From Nemopilema nomurai (lineage: Eukaryota; Cnidaria; Scyphozoa; Rhizostomeae; Rhizostomatidae): 64,000 nt of DNA. The notes beneath the pieces are model-generated. The model worked only from the letters and a program-made list of their open reading frames with translations. It had not been told where the DNA came from and did no database searches. The stretch is from contig ML133428.1 in assembly GCA_003864495.1 (NCBI GenBank), positions 1,550,001 through 1,614,000 on the forward strand. The letters are read 5' to 3'. Made by a program: the position numbers and the translations under genes. Each line of letters starts with the position of its first letter. The first letter of the stretch is position 1. Below, in pieces: positions 36,475 through 48,900 of this stretch.

Positions 36475-39113
36475 ATGCCACGGGTGTTCTTGATACGAAG
36501 GCATCTTGCTGATCTGATTGAATTCACAGAAGACAATACCGAAATTGACGTGTCACAGGAGAGACTGATACAAGCAAGAATTCTTGAAAGTAAGTGTTGT
36601 TTGATTAAGATCTTATTTTTATCTTTCATGTTGATTTCTATGTTAGACATATTCATGTAAACAATCCAGATCCTTGAAGCGTAATCTGGTACGAGCAGTG
36701 CTGGTTATCAGGGGGAGGGGTGTAATGTGCCCCCAGTTATCATCAAGTCGGCAAATTTTTCGCTTTTATCACATGTTGCACTTTAACGTTGGTTTAGGAT
36801 GCTATGAATAGAAATCAAATAAGATGCTTCTGCAAAGATAAGCAAATTTAGCCCCATCTCCTTTCCTCTATTTATTTTTGACAAACGGTTACCTGTTACA
36901 AAGGATTGTAATAGACATCATTCATCAACTGTGTACAATGTTCATTTTTATTTTGCTGTAAATGCTGAGAATAAACATGGTCTGTCTTTAAGTCTAGTTT
37001 TTTGCTGATTTCACAATCCAGGTGCCAGAGCGCTTTTGATTGATTTTTACTCTTTCTATCTCAAACTTCCCCCATATGAATAACATTTTTATGCGAACGA
37101 CCATAGGCGCCGACTACGTGGGGGCTTGGTGGCTCGAGCCCCCCCCTGGGAATTTCGTTTGAAATCAATCAAAGAATTGAACTGATGATACTGAAGACCA
37201 TGATGTTATATTTGCTTTATTAAAATGTTTTGTTTTGTTATTATACATACTACATATGTTGTATTACGTTATTAAAGCGACAGGTGATTTCTCTACGTTT
37301 AAACTTTTTTTAATTTTTTTAAATTTAAATTTTGAGCCCCCCCTGGGAAAAATAAAAGTCGGCGCCTATGCCTATCTTATGCGAACGACATAAGACCAAT
37401 GCTAAGCAGTGAAACTTGAGCCAAAGGATCGAGGGGGCTGCCTCAAATGGCTTTCTGAAAGTATCATCGCCTTTTTCAGAAAAATGCTTTTAAGCATCCA
37501 AAGGAATGTAGGTCCCTAATTCTACTGGCAACGTCCCCTCCTTTTAGTACAATATCCTGAAATGCCTGTTTCAAAAACGAGTTACAGCAAAATTTTCCTA
37601 TTTGCGTTATGAACTCTTTGTTTGCAGCCAAGAACTTCCGCATTAATCTTTTGTTTTGTTTTCAGCCTGAGATAAAAGTGACTCTGATCTAGTCTGTTGC
37701 CTTATCCAAATGGTGACGTAGGTTGATAATATTTGTAAACAAGGCTTTTCCTTTGTCCTTCGACCACGTACAGTTTGATTTTTCCGTATCGTGTTTGCTC
37801 GACCATCCCAACCGTTGTGATATCGAAAGCTCATTAATGCAATAAAGGCAAACGGTCTTTCTGACTTTGAAAAATTTTCTTCTTGCATTTGGGAGCATAA
37901 ATTCAGTCAACAATCTGTCTATGGAAATTCTTCTAGTGTGTATGTGTGTGTGTGTGTGTTTCATCAGGACGTCTCTCGAGCTTTCTTCAAATAGCACTAG
38001 CGGAAGAACATTTGTGTTTGCTAGGAACCGTTTTTTTATTTATTACTTGCGGAAAGGTTTCTGAGAAAACATGTGTTACGAGTACGAGCTTGCCACATTG
38101 GCATATGCAAAGTTTCATTTATGAGAAAATCTTCCTCCTTTTGCGGATCTATTGTGCGGATCTATTGTGCGAGAGAAGAAGGAAGGGAATGCTGTGTTCT
38201 CACCAAACAACTGCAAAGTTGAAATGAATGAAATTTGGGATCGGATGTTGATGGAGACTTAAGATTTACAGAGAGGAAGTAATCACCTCTGGATTCTCAT
38301 GCTCCACCCTTTGATATTGTCACAGGGATTCAACAGGAAATTCTAAACATATTACCAATCAATATTCAATTCGTTCTAAAATGAAAAGCAATTGGTTTGC
38401 TAAATTTCCTGGAGTTTCTTGTAAAGGCAGATTCCAGCTAATGTGTAGAAACAAGTGCAAACATGGGATATCTGTTAATTAGAAACATTCGTGACTGCAT
38501 TACACACAGTGATTGGGGGAGGGGGTGAAAACCCCAATACTTTTGAATTTCGTATGAAACCCGTCTTATCTTTTTTGCAGGTTGCCCGATTCCTCGTTAC
38601 AAGCAAATAGACAGCGAGGATTCTGGTTCGTCAAGTGAGACGTCATCATGCTCTCCACCCCAGTCTCCCCTGGTGGAGAGACTAGTACCCAGTCCACTAC
38701 GGAGCGAGTTTGATACGAATGACGAGGAGTATGAGGTGATTATACCGCAACCTTTCATTAAGATGAAAAACAGAAACATCACTAAATTCAACTGCAAAAC
38801 ATGTGGCAAATATTTCAAAAGGATGTCCAGTCTATCGACGCATCGCCTCATTCATACAAATGTTAAACCATATCAGTGTGGGAAATGTGACAAGAGCTTT
38901 TTACGAAAATCTGACATGAAAAAGCACGAGCTGATGCATTCTGGGGAAAAGCCACACACATGTGACGTTTGCGGCAAAGTTTTCAGCCAATCATCAAACA
39001 TGTTGACTCATATGCGAAGGCACACGGGCATAAAGCCTTTTGCGTGCAAGGTGTGCGGGAGGGCCTTCTATCGTAAGGTCGACGTGAGGAGACATAGCTT
39101 AAGGCATCGATAG
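36475..39113 (+). CDS. GFI1: GFI1/Senseless-like transcriptional repressor: SNAG domain plus four C2H2 zinc fingers
   Basis: Nuclear DNA-binding repressor of the Gfi1/Senseless family. Exons 36475-36589 and 38581-39113; 215 residues. The first nine residues, MPRVFLIRR, form a SNAG motif (consensus MPRSFLV(K/R)K) that recruits LSD1/CoREST-type corepressors in known members. This supports the start codon. A short acidic/Ser-rich linker follows ([19 protein letters not shown]). Four tandem C2H2 fingers fill residues 108-215, joined by TGEKP-type linkers (SGEKPH, TGIKPF). Finger helices [39 protein letters not shown] and [13 protein letters not shown] match fingers 3-6 of vertebrate GFI1 in order, including the DNA-contacting ones. 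It is compact beside human GFI1 (422 residues, six fingers) and like Senseless in finger number. Confidence 0.92.
37102..37376. mobile_element. MITE in the GFI1-like intron, 14-bp TIRs and flanking 13-bp direct repeats
   Basis: The termini are CATAGGCGCCGACT (37102-37115) and its perfect inverse AGTCGGCGCCTATG (37357-37370). Inside each end is a C-rich block (GAGCCCCCCCCTGGGA on the left, GAGCCCCCCCTGGGA on the right). TTATGCGAACGAC occurs at 37089-37101 and again at 37377-37389. The interior is non-coding. Confidence 0.8.
37935..37962. repeat. TG dinucleotide microsatellite
   Basis: Run of GTGTGTATGTGTGTGTGTGT in the GFI1-like intron. Confidence 0.85.
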
Positions 39114-40025
39114 TGGGAACACTTGTTCGCGAATCGGAACAGACGATCTCATCACGAAGTCAGTTGACGGTGGAATCAACAGGCCATGATGGTAGGCAAA
39201 AGCGATGGAAGCACAGGGGCAGTTAACCCTTTGCCCTGACTCCCAAGGGACTGCACCGTGCCATGCAAACATGTCACCCCCGTTAGAGTCGTGCCCATAC
39301 CCCTTGGATTGGTCTTGGCACTCTGAATACTTCACGGCTGCCTTGAGTGCGCGCAAGGTCCCTAGAGCTCTGGACCTGTCAATCTGGAAAGCGATCAAGA
39401 AACGAATGTGTTTTAAAACTTCATCAGAAAGAACATACATGCATAAAAAGCTCATTCAAAGCAATCGAATATTATATCGAATAATTTCTGTCTAAATTGA
39501 ACAGAATTATCTCTAAAACTCCCTATTGATATTTTAAGAAGTAGCTATATTTAAATACGCTTCATTGGGTGTTCAGAAAAATTATACAGGGGGAACACCT
39601 AGAAACCGTTTTGACGATACAGCTTCAAGATTTTAAGCGTGTGCTGGCTTCACGTTGGAGCATGACGTAGATAGAGAAATCAGAACTTGTACCAATTCTT
39701 ACTTTATCATCTATGCTCTATGTCAATTTATTAGTGTGTAGGGCTTTGTACCATACTCTTTGAATGAATTCGATGTTCATTTGTTGTTGTTGTAGATTAA
39801 ACTTGAGTAATTTAACAATGCAGGGAATTGTAAAGTTATTTTCGTAGATGTGTAAAGATATTTAACAGAGGTTTGGTTTTTTTGGCACTGCAGAAATGCG
39901 TAAACATTTTGACTATGTCTCCTTTCCGTTAGCAATTAACGGTAACTATGCAACACCATCAGCAAGGTAGCAATACTATCAGCAATTTATTGTCTCAATA
40001 AAGCATAAATGAACACTCCATTGGG
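39114..40025 (+). other. GFI1-like 3' UTR with poly(A) signal at 39997-40002
   Basis: Non-coding sequence after the TAG. AATAAA lies at 39997-40002 in the context CTCAATAAAGC, about 0.9 kb after the stop. Confidence 0.5.
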
Positions 40026-42039
40026 ACATCAGATTTTCAGATTTGCAGATTTTCGATTCTAGACCTGGCTCTAGAATTTGTGTTCACACGGCATTCTTTA
40101 TGGTAGCTTAACGGAATAGTTCTCCCTCAGGCCACCGTCCAGTGAAATCGAAATTCAGGTAATAAAAATGAAGGCACAGAATAGCAATATTAGCTATTTG
40201 CGAGTGTTGAAAGCTACTTGCTCTCAGATTACTGGTAGGGTCAATCTCACTGCAAATATTCATAGGACAAGAAGAAATATGAACTTAAACTTATAGATCA
40301 AAATATTAAGGCTCTTTACTGGAATTTTAAAGATAGGAGAAATGTTGCGAATGAAAGTGAACTGTTGGATGAAGCCATCTAGTTTTGAGAAAAGGTCCTG
40401 ATATTGAAGGTACTCAACATAAACAATAGACTTTTCAGATTTGATGATCATTTTCGGGTGAATAAGTGCCTAGCAACCGATGTAAATTATCAATGATCAT
40501 TGCTTTTACTGGAGTAATTCTTTTTTATGATCAAAACGTTCAGAACACAAACTTTGTAATTCATGCTAAGAGTTTTGGTCCTGCAGTAAATTCTACCTGA
40601 AAAAGCAAAATTTGGAAAATATGATCAAGGCAATCTTCCCCTGACAATTGATCTTTCAATGAACTAAGCCTTTCCTGAGACCCGCGGCTAAAGTAAGGCT
40701 TCTCTTACTTCATTGCCACGTATTGCAACAAAACAACAATAATGTCGAGCCGAAAATAAGGCAAGACTATCATTTCGCCTCAATAATTTAGTTGGTGAGA
40801 CGGTGTAAGCAAGTTCTTTCGGGCGCTCGTTCAGTTTAATGATGCATTGTGGGTATGACATAGATTCAATAGAAATTACACCATGGGAGCCTTCAATTGA
40901 AATTAATCTTCATTGTATTTTTCAATAAAGGGACATATGATGATGAGGAGCATAAATTACTGAACAATGTTTACTGATAAAGGCCTTGTGCTAATTGCCC
41001 TACTCAGAAGTATTTTAACGCTGTAACGTCGTTCATTATTTTTTTGTAACAAGTAGCACGATGTCCCATAACAACTTGCCTTCGACATTTCCTCGTCAAC
41101 CACCAACATTCTCTTTCCCATGAACACGAACGGCACCAGTTTCACACCAGGTGCTCCTCATAGAATTTCTATGCTGTGCAAAGCCATATAGCCATTTAGC
41201 AGATCGCTTGGGAGAGATAAACACAAATATTTCGCTGACCAAGCAAATATTATACCCTAGGAAGTGTTCTCACGAATGCAAAGGAATGTCAAACTCGCAA
41301 AATTGGGTTTCATGTTGATGAAGTTCGATAAAATAAGATTTAACAGCTAAGGTCCAGGTCAAATACCCACGTTCTCGCGCATTATAAAATGACTGCACGT
41401 TTCAGCGAGAGATGCGTGCGTGCCCTAGACGCTATTCATTACATCTTGCACGAAAGGCTGCTTACTCCTACTCCCTATAATGACGTAACACGCAACGAGA
41501 ACATATACCAAAACGCCCCCATGTTTACGTCGGACGATGTTTACGTTAATTTCTAACAAGGTAGACGAAAATTCCAGCATTACGCTTTATCAAATTTGCT
41601 TGTTTTATTGTATTCGTAGGCATTTGCAAGCAATCACGTTTTCTGATGCAGGTTTCGAAGGCAACAAGAAGGCATTTAATGATAGTTATGGAATGGAAAT
41701 GGGAAAAGAAATGTCTCAAAACTGCAATCTAGTTTCGTCTAATGTCAGGCGGACAACCTTACCGCACGTAGAAATAGCTCAACGTAAATTTTAATGGCAA
41801 GAAACGATTTTAATGGTCTTGAATCCAGTTGATGATTGCAGTAGGACCAGAGAGGTCATATTACATCCCCTCACTTTTTGCTAAGTGCTCATTCTTAAAA
41901 TTCTGCTTTTGTATTGTCATTTTTATCAAGGTTTGCCCCCCTCCCACTCCCCGCTTTTTGGTCTCATCGGTTGCCCCTGTTTATATGCAACTAATATTAT
42001 AAAAGTCGCTCCTGGTCGCAACGAACAACTTTTTTTACT

Positions 42040-42098
42040 CTCAAAAGATCTCTAAAGTCCGAGGTCGTGAGTTCAAGTCTCGCTCGGGTCGGTTATTC
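42040..42098 (+). repeat. tRNA 3'-half-like sequence (SINE or tRNA pseudogene fragment)
   Basis: GTGAGTTCAAGTCTCGC (42067-42083) forms a five-pair T-arm with a TTCAAGT loop, a box B equivalent. No D-arm or box A lies upstream at the right distance. Confidence 0.45.
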
Positions 42099-42352
42099 TT
42101 TCGCACTCTCTATGATTCTTTGTAAGAAATCTGGTTGCCTATGACAACATCTCTGTTGTCTTGTATTAATATTAGTATTAATGCTTAGTATTAATGACCT
42201 GATAAACTATTGCACACTAATTCGTGATTTCAAAACTGTCCATTCTCCTTAGCTGCGGCTACTACATAAATTACTGGATGAATATTTGATTGGCAAAAAT
42301 CCTTCTATGTCTCCTGTCGCTGCCCATAGAGGTACCTTACACGTAACCAGCT

Positions 42353-42645
42353 GACTGGATTCAGGGAATTTTCCATTCTACCCTAGGAAGTTCATAATCA
42401 TAATCAAAGGCAGACCTGCCTTCTTCTTTAAGGGGGCCAGGAAGGCCATGCCCCCTGGCCCAATGCTTTTTGTAACCCAGAAGAGGCGCTGCATCTGAAA
42501 GTAAATTGAAAAGACACCACCTCAAGGCATAACAATTTTGACGGAAAAGAACTTGAAGAATAACCTTGGCCAAAAAAAATTTTTCAAACAAGGGCCCCAC
42601 AGATGATTTCGGCCCCGGGCCTCGAAGTCCCTGAAACCACCACTG
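42353..42645. mobile_element. Possible hAT-like MITE remnant
   Basis: The right end on the minus strand reads CAGTGGTGGTTTCAGGGACT, a common hAT-type terminus style. The left end reads GACTGGATTCAGGGAATTTT, an imperfect match. The interior is rich in GGCCCC-type blocks. No target duplication was resolved. Confidence 0.35.
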
Positions 42646-42930
42646 GCTTTAGCTTTGGCAATAGTCTATAGCAATCTTTATTCACCAATACTTCGTTTAA
42701 TCCTTCATTTCTTGTGTAATATGATGTTCTTTCTCACGTAAAAGTAGAATGTGCGCAAGAACCCTAGCCTGCGCGGTAACAGCGCAGCATTGTTGTTGTT
42801 GCTGTTGTTGTTTGTCACATGCCTGGGTTGTGTTTTGGCAGCAACAGTTAACGTATTTCCCTGTTTTAAGCTGTTCTTCTCGAAATGCTTGTTCTTAAAC
42901 GTCATAAAGAAAGTGCGTAAATAAGAAAGG

Positions 42931-45900
42931 ATGGCTTTCAAATGGTCAATAGAGGCTGCTGAGTTTGTGCCAAGCTTTAACAGGAATCCCCCACTGCAGT
43001 TTGATGCTCATCAACTTGGGAAATCTGCTACCAACTCTAGGCCCAAACAAGAGACATCTGATTCCAACATCAGAACGTTTGATCATGTACGTTCGAACAT
43101 ACACGGAAGCTCTGATGCCCGTTCATTTAACATGTCGGCTCCTGAATTCGTACCATTTTCTAGAAACACTGCCCCAATACAAAGATACCACCCAGAGAAA
43201 CAAAGTTTTACGGGAACTCCAGGAAAAAATCATCAACGCACCAAGCAAACTCAAGACAAACAGCGATATAAAAAGTTTAACCCTCAAAACACCCAGCAAA
43301 TTGAAAACAGACAGCGATATACAAGCTTTGACCCTCAACGCAAACAAGATGTCAAGTCTTTTGGTAAGAAATTCTGCTTCATGCTTTTAGTATTTTGAAG
43401 AGCTATTTTCTTTTTTTATTAAAATATATAATCTAAAATATAAAATATATTCGATAGATTGCATAATAAGAGTAGCAATGCTTATAAAAGGTCATTCTTT
43501 TCCCTTCAGAGTCACAAAAATGGATGGACACTGCAAGAAGAAATCAAAGTGAAAAAAAATCCAAAGTTTATGAAACAGATCATGGTCCAGTTGCCTTTGC
43601 ATCTAAGACTGGTAAGGCAAAATTAACAGTGGAATCTACATCTAATATCTCCCATCCTGAAGCTTCTTGCTCAAAGAGCCTGAGCACAGGAAAGGGTGGT
43701 CACACTGAGCAAGAAGATAAGGTGATTCCTAAAGCTGCAAGCAGTAACCCAACTGATAAAGCCCAAGGAAGTGGAAATGCTAGCCTAAGCTGGAGTAAAG
43801 TTGTACAAAGCCAATCTGCAAGTCGGAAGATGCATGTAATACCAAAAGATCATGTTGGTGAGGAAGTGCACTTTATGACAACGAGATCACAAACTGGTGT
43901 CAAAAGGCAGAGTGATTTTGTTGAAGGGAGACCAAAAAGTGGGTTTCAAAGACAGGTTAATCGTGGCAGTGCTTCCAGTGGTCAAAATTCAAGAGGCAGA
44001 GGAAAATTCAGTTTTATTTCTTCTGGGTTGCAAAACCAGAGAAGAGATGTCATGTATAAAAGTATGCATAACCAATTTGGTCAGCCAGGGCAGGATGGAT
44101 TAGAATGGAGAAGGGATTCAGCACAATTGAAAAGAGAAGCAGTGAAAGGCAGGTCAAAGTCTCAAATGTCAACCAGTAACCATTGGAGGGAAAGTAGATC
44201 ACTTTGGAAGATTGTGATAGACAGTAAAAGCCGCCATTTAGCAAAAGATTTTAGGAGCCAATTGAATGAAAAGCTCCACAAATATTTAAAAAGTGATCAA
44301 ACTTTTGTAACTGAGAATTTGAGTGGTAAGTTGAACACTTCCTCTGTTAAATGTTCAAGAGGTTGGTACAACATGGATTGGAACTCAAGATCTGATTGCA
44401 AAGAGATTGATTTGAGAATAGGCAGGGATAGAAAAAGCTTCAATAATGGTAAAAAGATAACTGAAGAACTAAGTACCATCACAAAAATATAAGTAGTACA
44501 GCTACTTGTGAATCTTGTGGGCAGAGTAAGACTTTACCTAATGATGTTGAATCTAAAGTAGTAAAAAGACAAGGTCAAAAGTACTGCGATGATTGTCAAT
44601 TGACAAGTTCTGCACATAAACATGGACCCATAAATGATGATGATGGTGATGTTGATCAAATTAGTGAGAAGGATGATGGCAATGATGGATGGGTGACAGT
44701 GGAAGTTAAACCTAAGCGAAAAGTGAAGCTCAAACAGGAAGAAGTTTCACAAGCTGAGGAAAAAAGCTACTTTCAATCTAAGCCAAGACAAAAGGATAAT
44801 TTGCCATTTGGAAGTATGAAGGAAACAAGACCAGCTATAAAATGTAACTTTGATAAGGATAATATTGTCAAAAGGTTGAGTGCAGACAACAAAGAAACAA
44901 AGGGAAATGAAAAAAACAAGAAGCCAGCTAAAAAGAAGAAAAAGAGTTCCAAAAGGAAAGAAAATACACTTTATGAAAATGATCAAAAGAAAATCAAAGA
45001 GTTCAAAATGAGGCAGATGATAGAAGAGAATTTAAAGCTGGATCTTTTGGAACTAACTAAAAAGAAAAAACCAAAAGATGAATATGCTGGGACAGACACA
45101 AAGACCGAACTTAATATGGAGTGGCCTTCAATTGGAAAAGCAAATGTGCCATCAGTTAATATTCTTTCTTTTGCTGAGGCTCTGAAAAGTAAAGCTCCAG
45201 TAAAGGTGAGACCTGCATTACTACTTACCAACCAAAAGCAAGACAAACATATTGTGTGGTTACTTATGTAAAAAATTGTTTTGAAATGTCTTAAGTTTGA
45301 GATGCGTTGAATCTTTGTTATTATTGCATGGACAAAATACTTTTGTTGATGAATTTGGCACATGCCCTAATGTTATCACTTTAAAGTTACCTGTATCTGA
45401 AGTGCAGATTTTTTAAATTGACAATAAAATTCATTCATGTTGATCTACCATTTGCTTGTCTTTGTTTTAGCGGATTGCACAAACAGGCGCCCCAAGGACA
45501 GCAGGAATCATAGAGATTGATCCTGAAAACATTACAAAAGATCAAAAAATGGAGTTGAAAAGAAAGAAACTAAAGGAGAAAAAGCGACTTAAGAAGAAGG
45601 AACAAAAGGAAAGAAAAAGAGCAGGGGCAGAAAATGTCGAAATTGATACTGGAAATGCAGCCAGTGCACGAAAAACACCTTTTACGTTGGATCTGGGGGA
45701 TATGTTTGACAAGCTTTTGAAAGTAAGTATTGACTCTTGTTGCTGTTACGTTAGAAACATGGAATAAACGGGATGTAAATTGCGACGCGGGCACATGTGC
45801 TCCATATTGCTTCATTTGGAGAAGAACTGCATTGCAAGCAGCTAGTTCTTGTGCTATGGTCCGAAATTTGTAGAAGGAAGTATCATTCAACTTATAATAT

Positions 45901-48900
45901 AGGCAGGAAGGTAAAATTAGTCGTTTGCATTCAATACCAACATTTATGGCCGTCTTTAAGCGACCCTGTTTGTAATCGTCTTAAAGCAATGCAAGTTAGG
46001 CCTTGTAGAATGATTTGTTGGCGATTGGAACAGAGAAGTGTGCGTTATAAACATTTCATCATGCACCCTGCAGCTTAAAGCATGCATTTAATCAAAAGAT
46101 GGAGGTAGAGAGTGGTGAGAATATTTAGAGGTAGAGAATTACCTCCTGAATACTTTGTATGGTGCTATGTGGTTTTTTGTCAAATTTAAGTGGAAGCTGG
46201 TATTTCTAATTCCTATTTTATATCTATGAATATTTTAAATGACGTATCAATATTCGTGCACAATAAAACTACTTATGTAGCTAGGAATTTTCGGGGGTGG
46301 GGTCGAACCGAAAATTTTCCGACCAAAGGGCCTGCCGATATTAGCGTTTCCAACGTTTGCTGGGGAAGCAGCTGCCCCCTCACCCTCCCATCAGCTACGC
46401 CATCGAATGAAAAGTCAATTGAAATGTTTATCTGTAAAACAACAGAACAAGAAATTAAATCAATGACGTCACAACTTTGATGCACTCTGTATCAAAGTAA
46501 TTGGAAGTGCTATATAAATTTGCAAAAAAGTTCAATACTAGATTTGTGTGCAAACAAGTTAACAGCAAGGTAATATGTATTTCTGGTTGGACAGGAAAAA
46601 TTCAACTTTTCATGCGTATTTCTTTGTATTCACGAATCCACAGTACTGTCCTTAGCGTAGTTTATGATAGGACAAGCGAATTGGAGTGTTAGTGAATTTG
46701 AGTGAAATGGAGGGTTAGCCTTCATTTAAAAGAGTTGACAACGAGCTAGTCGTACAAACTGACGCATGCTTTTGTTCGTTAAAACTCCAAGAAATTTGCT
46801 AAGACTTGATAATGTAGGCATTTGTAGTTCCCTCTTTGTGTGCAGTTCTTACGATGTATCATTTGGAAATAAATGGAGAAACGGATCGGAATAAACGGGA
46901 GAAATGGAGAAAATGTTGAACCATCTTGGCTTAAACGGGGGACACAGTAGGCCTAGAGGAATACGAAACCTTTGTGTCATTAGTGGGATAGCTTAATAAG
47001 TTGTTGTTGTTGCTTTGCATTTAGCCATCTGTTGACGAACGTGAGCCGGGAAAAGGCCATGCGAGATCTTCGAAGCACGTGGTATTCTCTGCTGGCGTCA
47101 TTTCCGTTGCAAGTGGCCTGGCCAAGAAGAATAAGGCAGATGGCAGCAAGCCTGATACAACCAAAGGAAGGGTAAGCGAAAGAAACCATTAATGAATTCA
47201 TTATTGCGAGGTATCAATCTCTTATTGTTTTGTAGCTTTCGAGATAACAAAGTTGATAAAGCTTCAGTATCATTTTGAGAACTGAAATTTCATTGCCAGT
47301 TTATTATGAAGTGAACGAGAAACAGAATAATTGGTGTTAATTTTTCTTGAACTTAATTTGTCTAATGGCTGCATCCAGCCTGATTTATCTAAGTTTGCTT
47401 TTTATGCTTTTTTTTGCAAACATTTGTAGCAGAAGTACTTGATCATATCTCTTAGTCCTACGGAAATGCCTCTGACCCCAACCAGCATGTGAAGATAAGT
47501 GGGAAAGAGAGAGAAACGCCAAAAGCAAGAAGACCCACGATGTTAAAAAGGGTGTGTTGAAAAGTTTTGTTGCTAAAAGTGGAATTAAACATTATGCACG
47601 TGTATCAGCAGTCTTTTTGTGAAGATGAATCTTGAAAAAAGGTTTTGATTAGGATCATTTACAATGGATATCCAAGCTAAATTCATTGAGGTCATATGAT
47701 TTTTTAACTTAAGTGAGAAATATTAAAAACTTCTAGGTTTCCACATCTTTCAAATGAGGTGCCACTCATCATCGTTTTGGGGATTCTATTAGTGTGGTTC
47801 CACTCATCATTTACTTTTTGTCATTTGAGTGGTGTTACATGTATGTTCATGATGTTTTAGTCAATATTCTTTTTGCTGATGGTATTTACTATGGTAAGAA
47901 AGAAACACTCTTTGTACAAGTTTGGAATTGAAGCTATTGAACTGACCAGTGCTGGAAGCTGATATAGTACCACTGTAGCGTATAGTTCGATTAACAGTTG
48001 TTGTTCGATGAAAATTTTTTAAAGTTATCTGTAAAGCTGAAATTATTGTTCCACTTAGGTCATCCTTCGTGCAAGAGAGGCAAAGAGAAAAGAACGAGAA
48101 GCGGAAATGAAGAAAAGTGTCGAAAAGCCTTGTGAAAAAGATGATGGTGGTAAAAGTCAGGTTGATGAAGATGTATTGTCGATTCAGAAGGAAGAAGTAA
48201 CTCATGCTGCATCTGAGGGGTCTGCTAAAGAAGCAGAAACAATTGAAAATGTAAATGAAGAGGATTCAAGGTTTGTAAATTTATTCATTCAATTTTTGTT
48301 CACTGGTACCTAACATTTGTAGCATGCTTGCTATTATTTTGAGCCCTTCTCATTCTAGTTTGAAAGTCGAAGAGGAGCTGAAGGCTGAAGACTCTCAAGG
48401 TACTTGACATTTGGAAATCATCAAAGCATTTTTGTTTACCTTCTTAATACCCCACAATGAAATCATTTGCGTAGACCTTTTTGAGACTTCAATAAAACAT
48501 AGAAAGTTGTCTCAAGCCAAAATTCTTTTAACTTTTAGTATTCACATGAGTCACATTTATTTTTGAGAAAAAATTTTTTTTCAATTCAACAAAAAAAATT
48601 CTTTGATTTTTGTTGCAATCATTCAGGTTGCAATGTGCTGCCTCACTACAGTCCTTCCTTTAGTTCTTTACACCATTTACAACGTGAGGGGAAATTCTGT
48701 TTGTTTGCAGGTGCAGAAGGCGTGGTGATGGCTCCTCCGTTGACTGATCTGCCAGATGATATTGTCGCCAAGTTGCATTCTAGGAAATTCAGAGAGTGAG
48801 TAGTGACAGTTTGACAAAGGCAAATTTTTAAAATCAATTTTTGGCAGATTGCTATGTAAAGTTGTTTGTCTAGAGAAACTCGAAGATGAAGTCCTTTGGT

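Larger units (their letters stand above)
40026..42930. other. Intergenic region upstream of the SECISBP2-like gene
   Basis: No supported gene. It holds a tRNA 3'-half-like sequence (about 42040-42098) and a possible decayed hAT-type MITE (about 42353-42645). The SECISBP2-like promoter should lie in the last few hundred bases. Confidence 0.5.

Noticed and set aside
37643..37997. Overlapping 81- and 102-codon minus-strand frames in the GFI1-like intron
   Set aside because: No domain recognised; one includes a (TG)n-derived His/Thr run. Possibly transposon debris, but unsupported.
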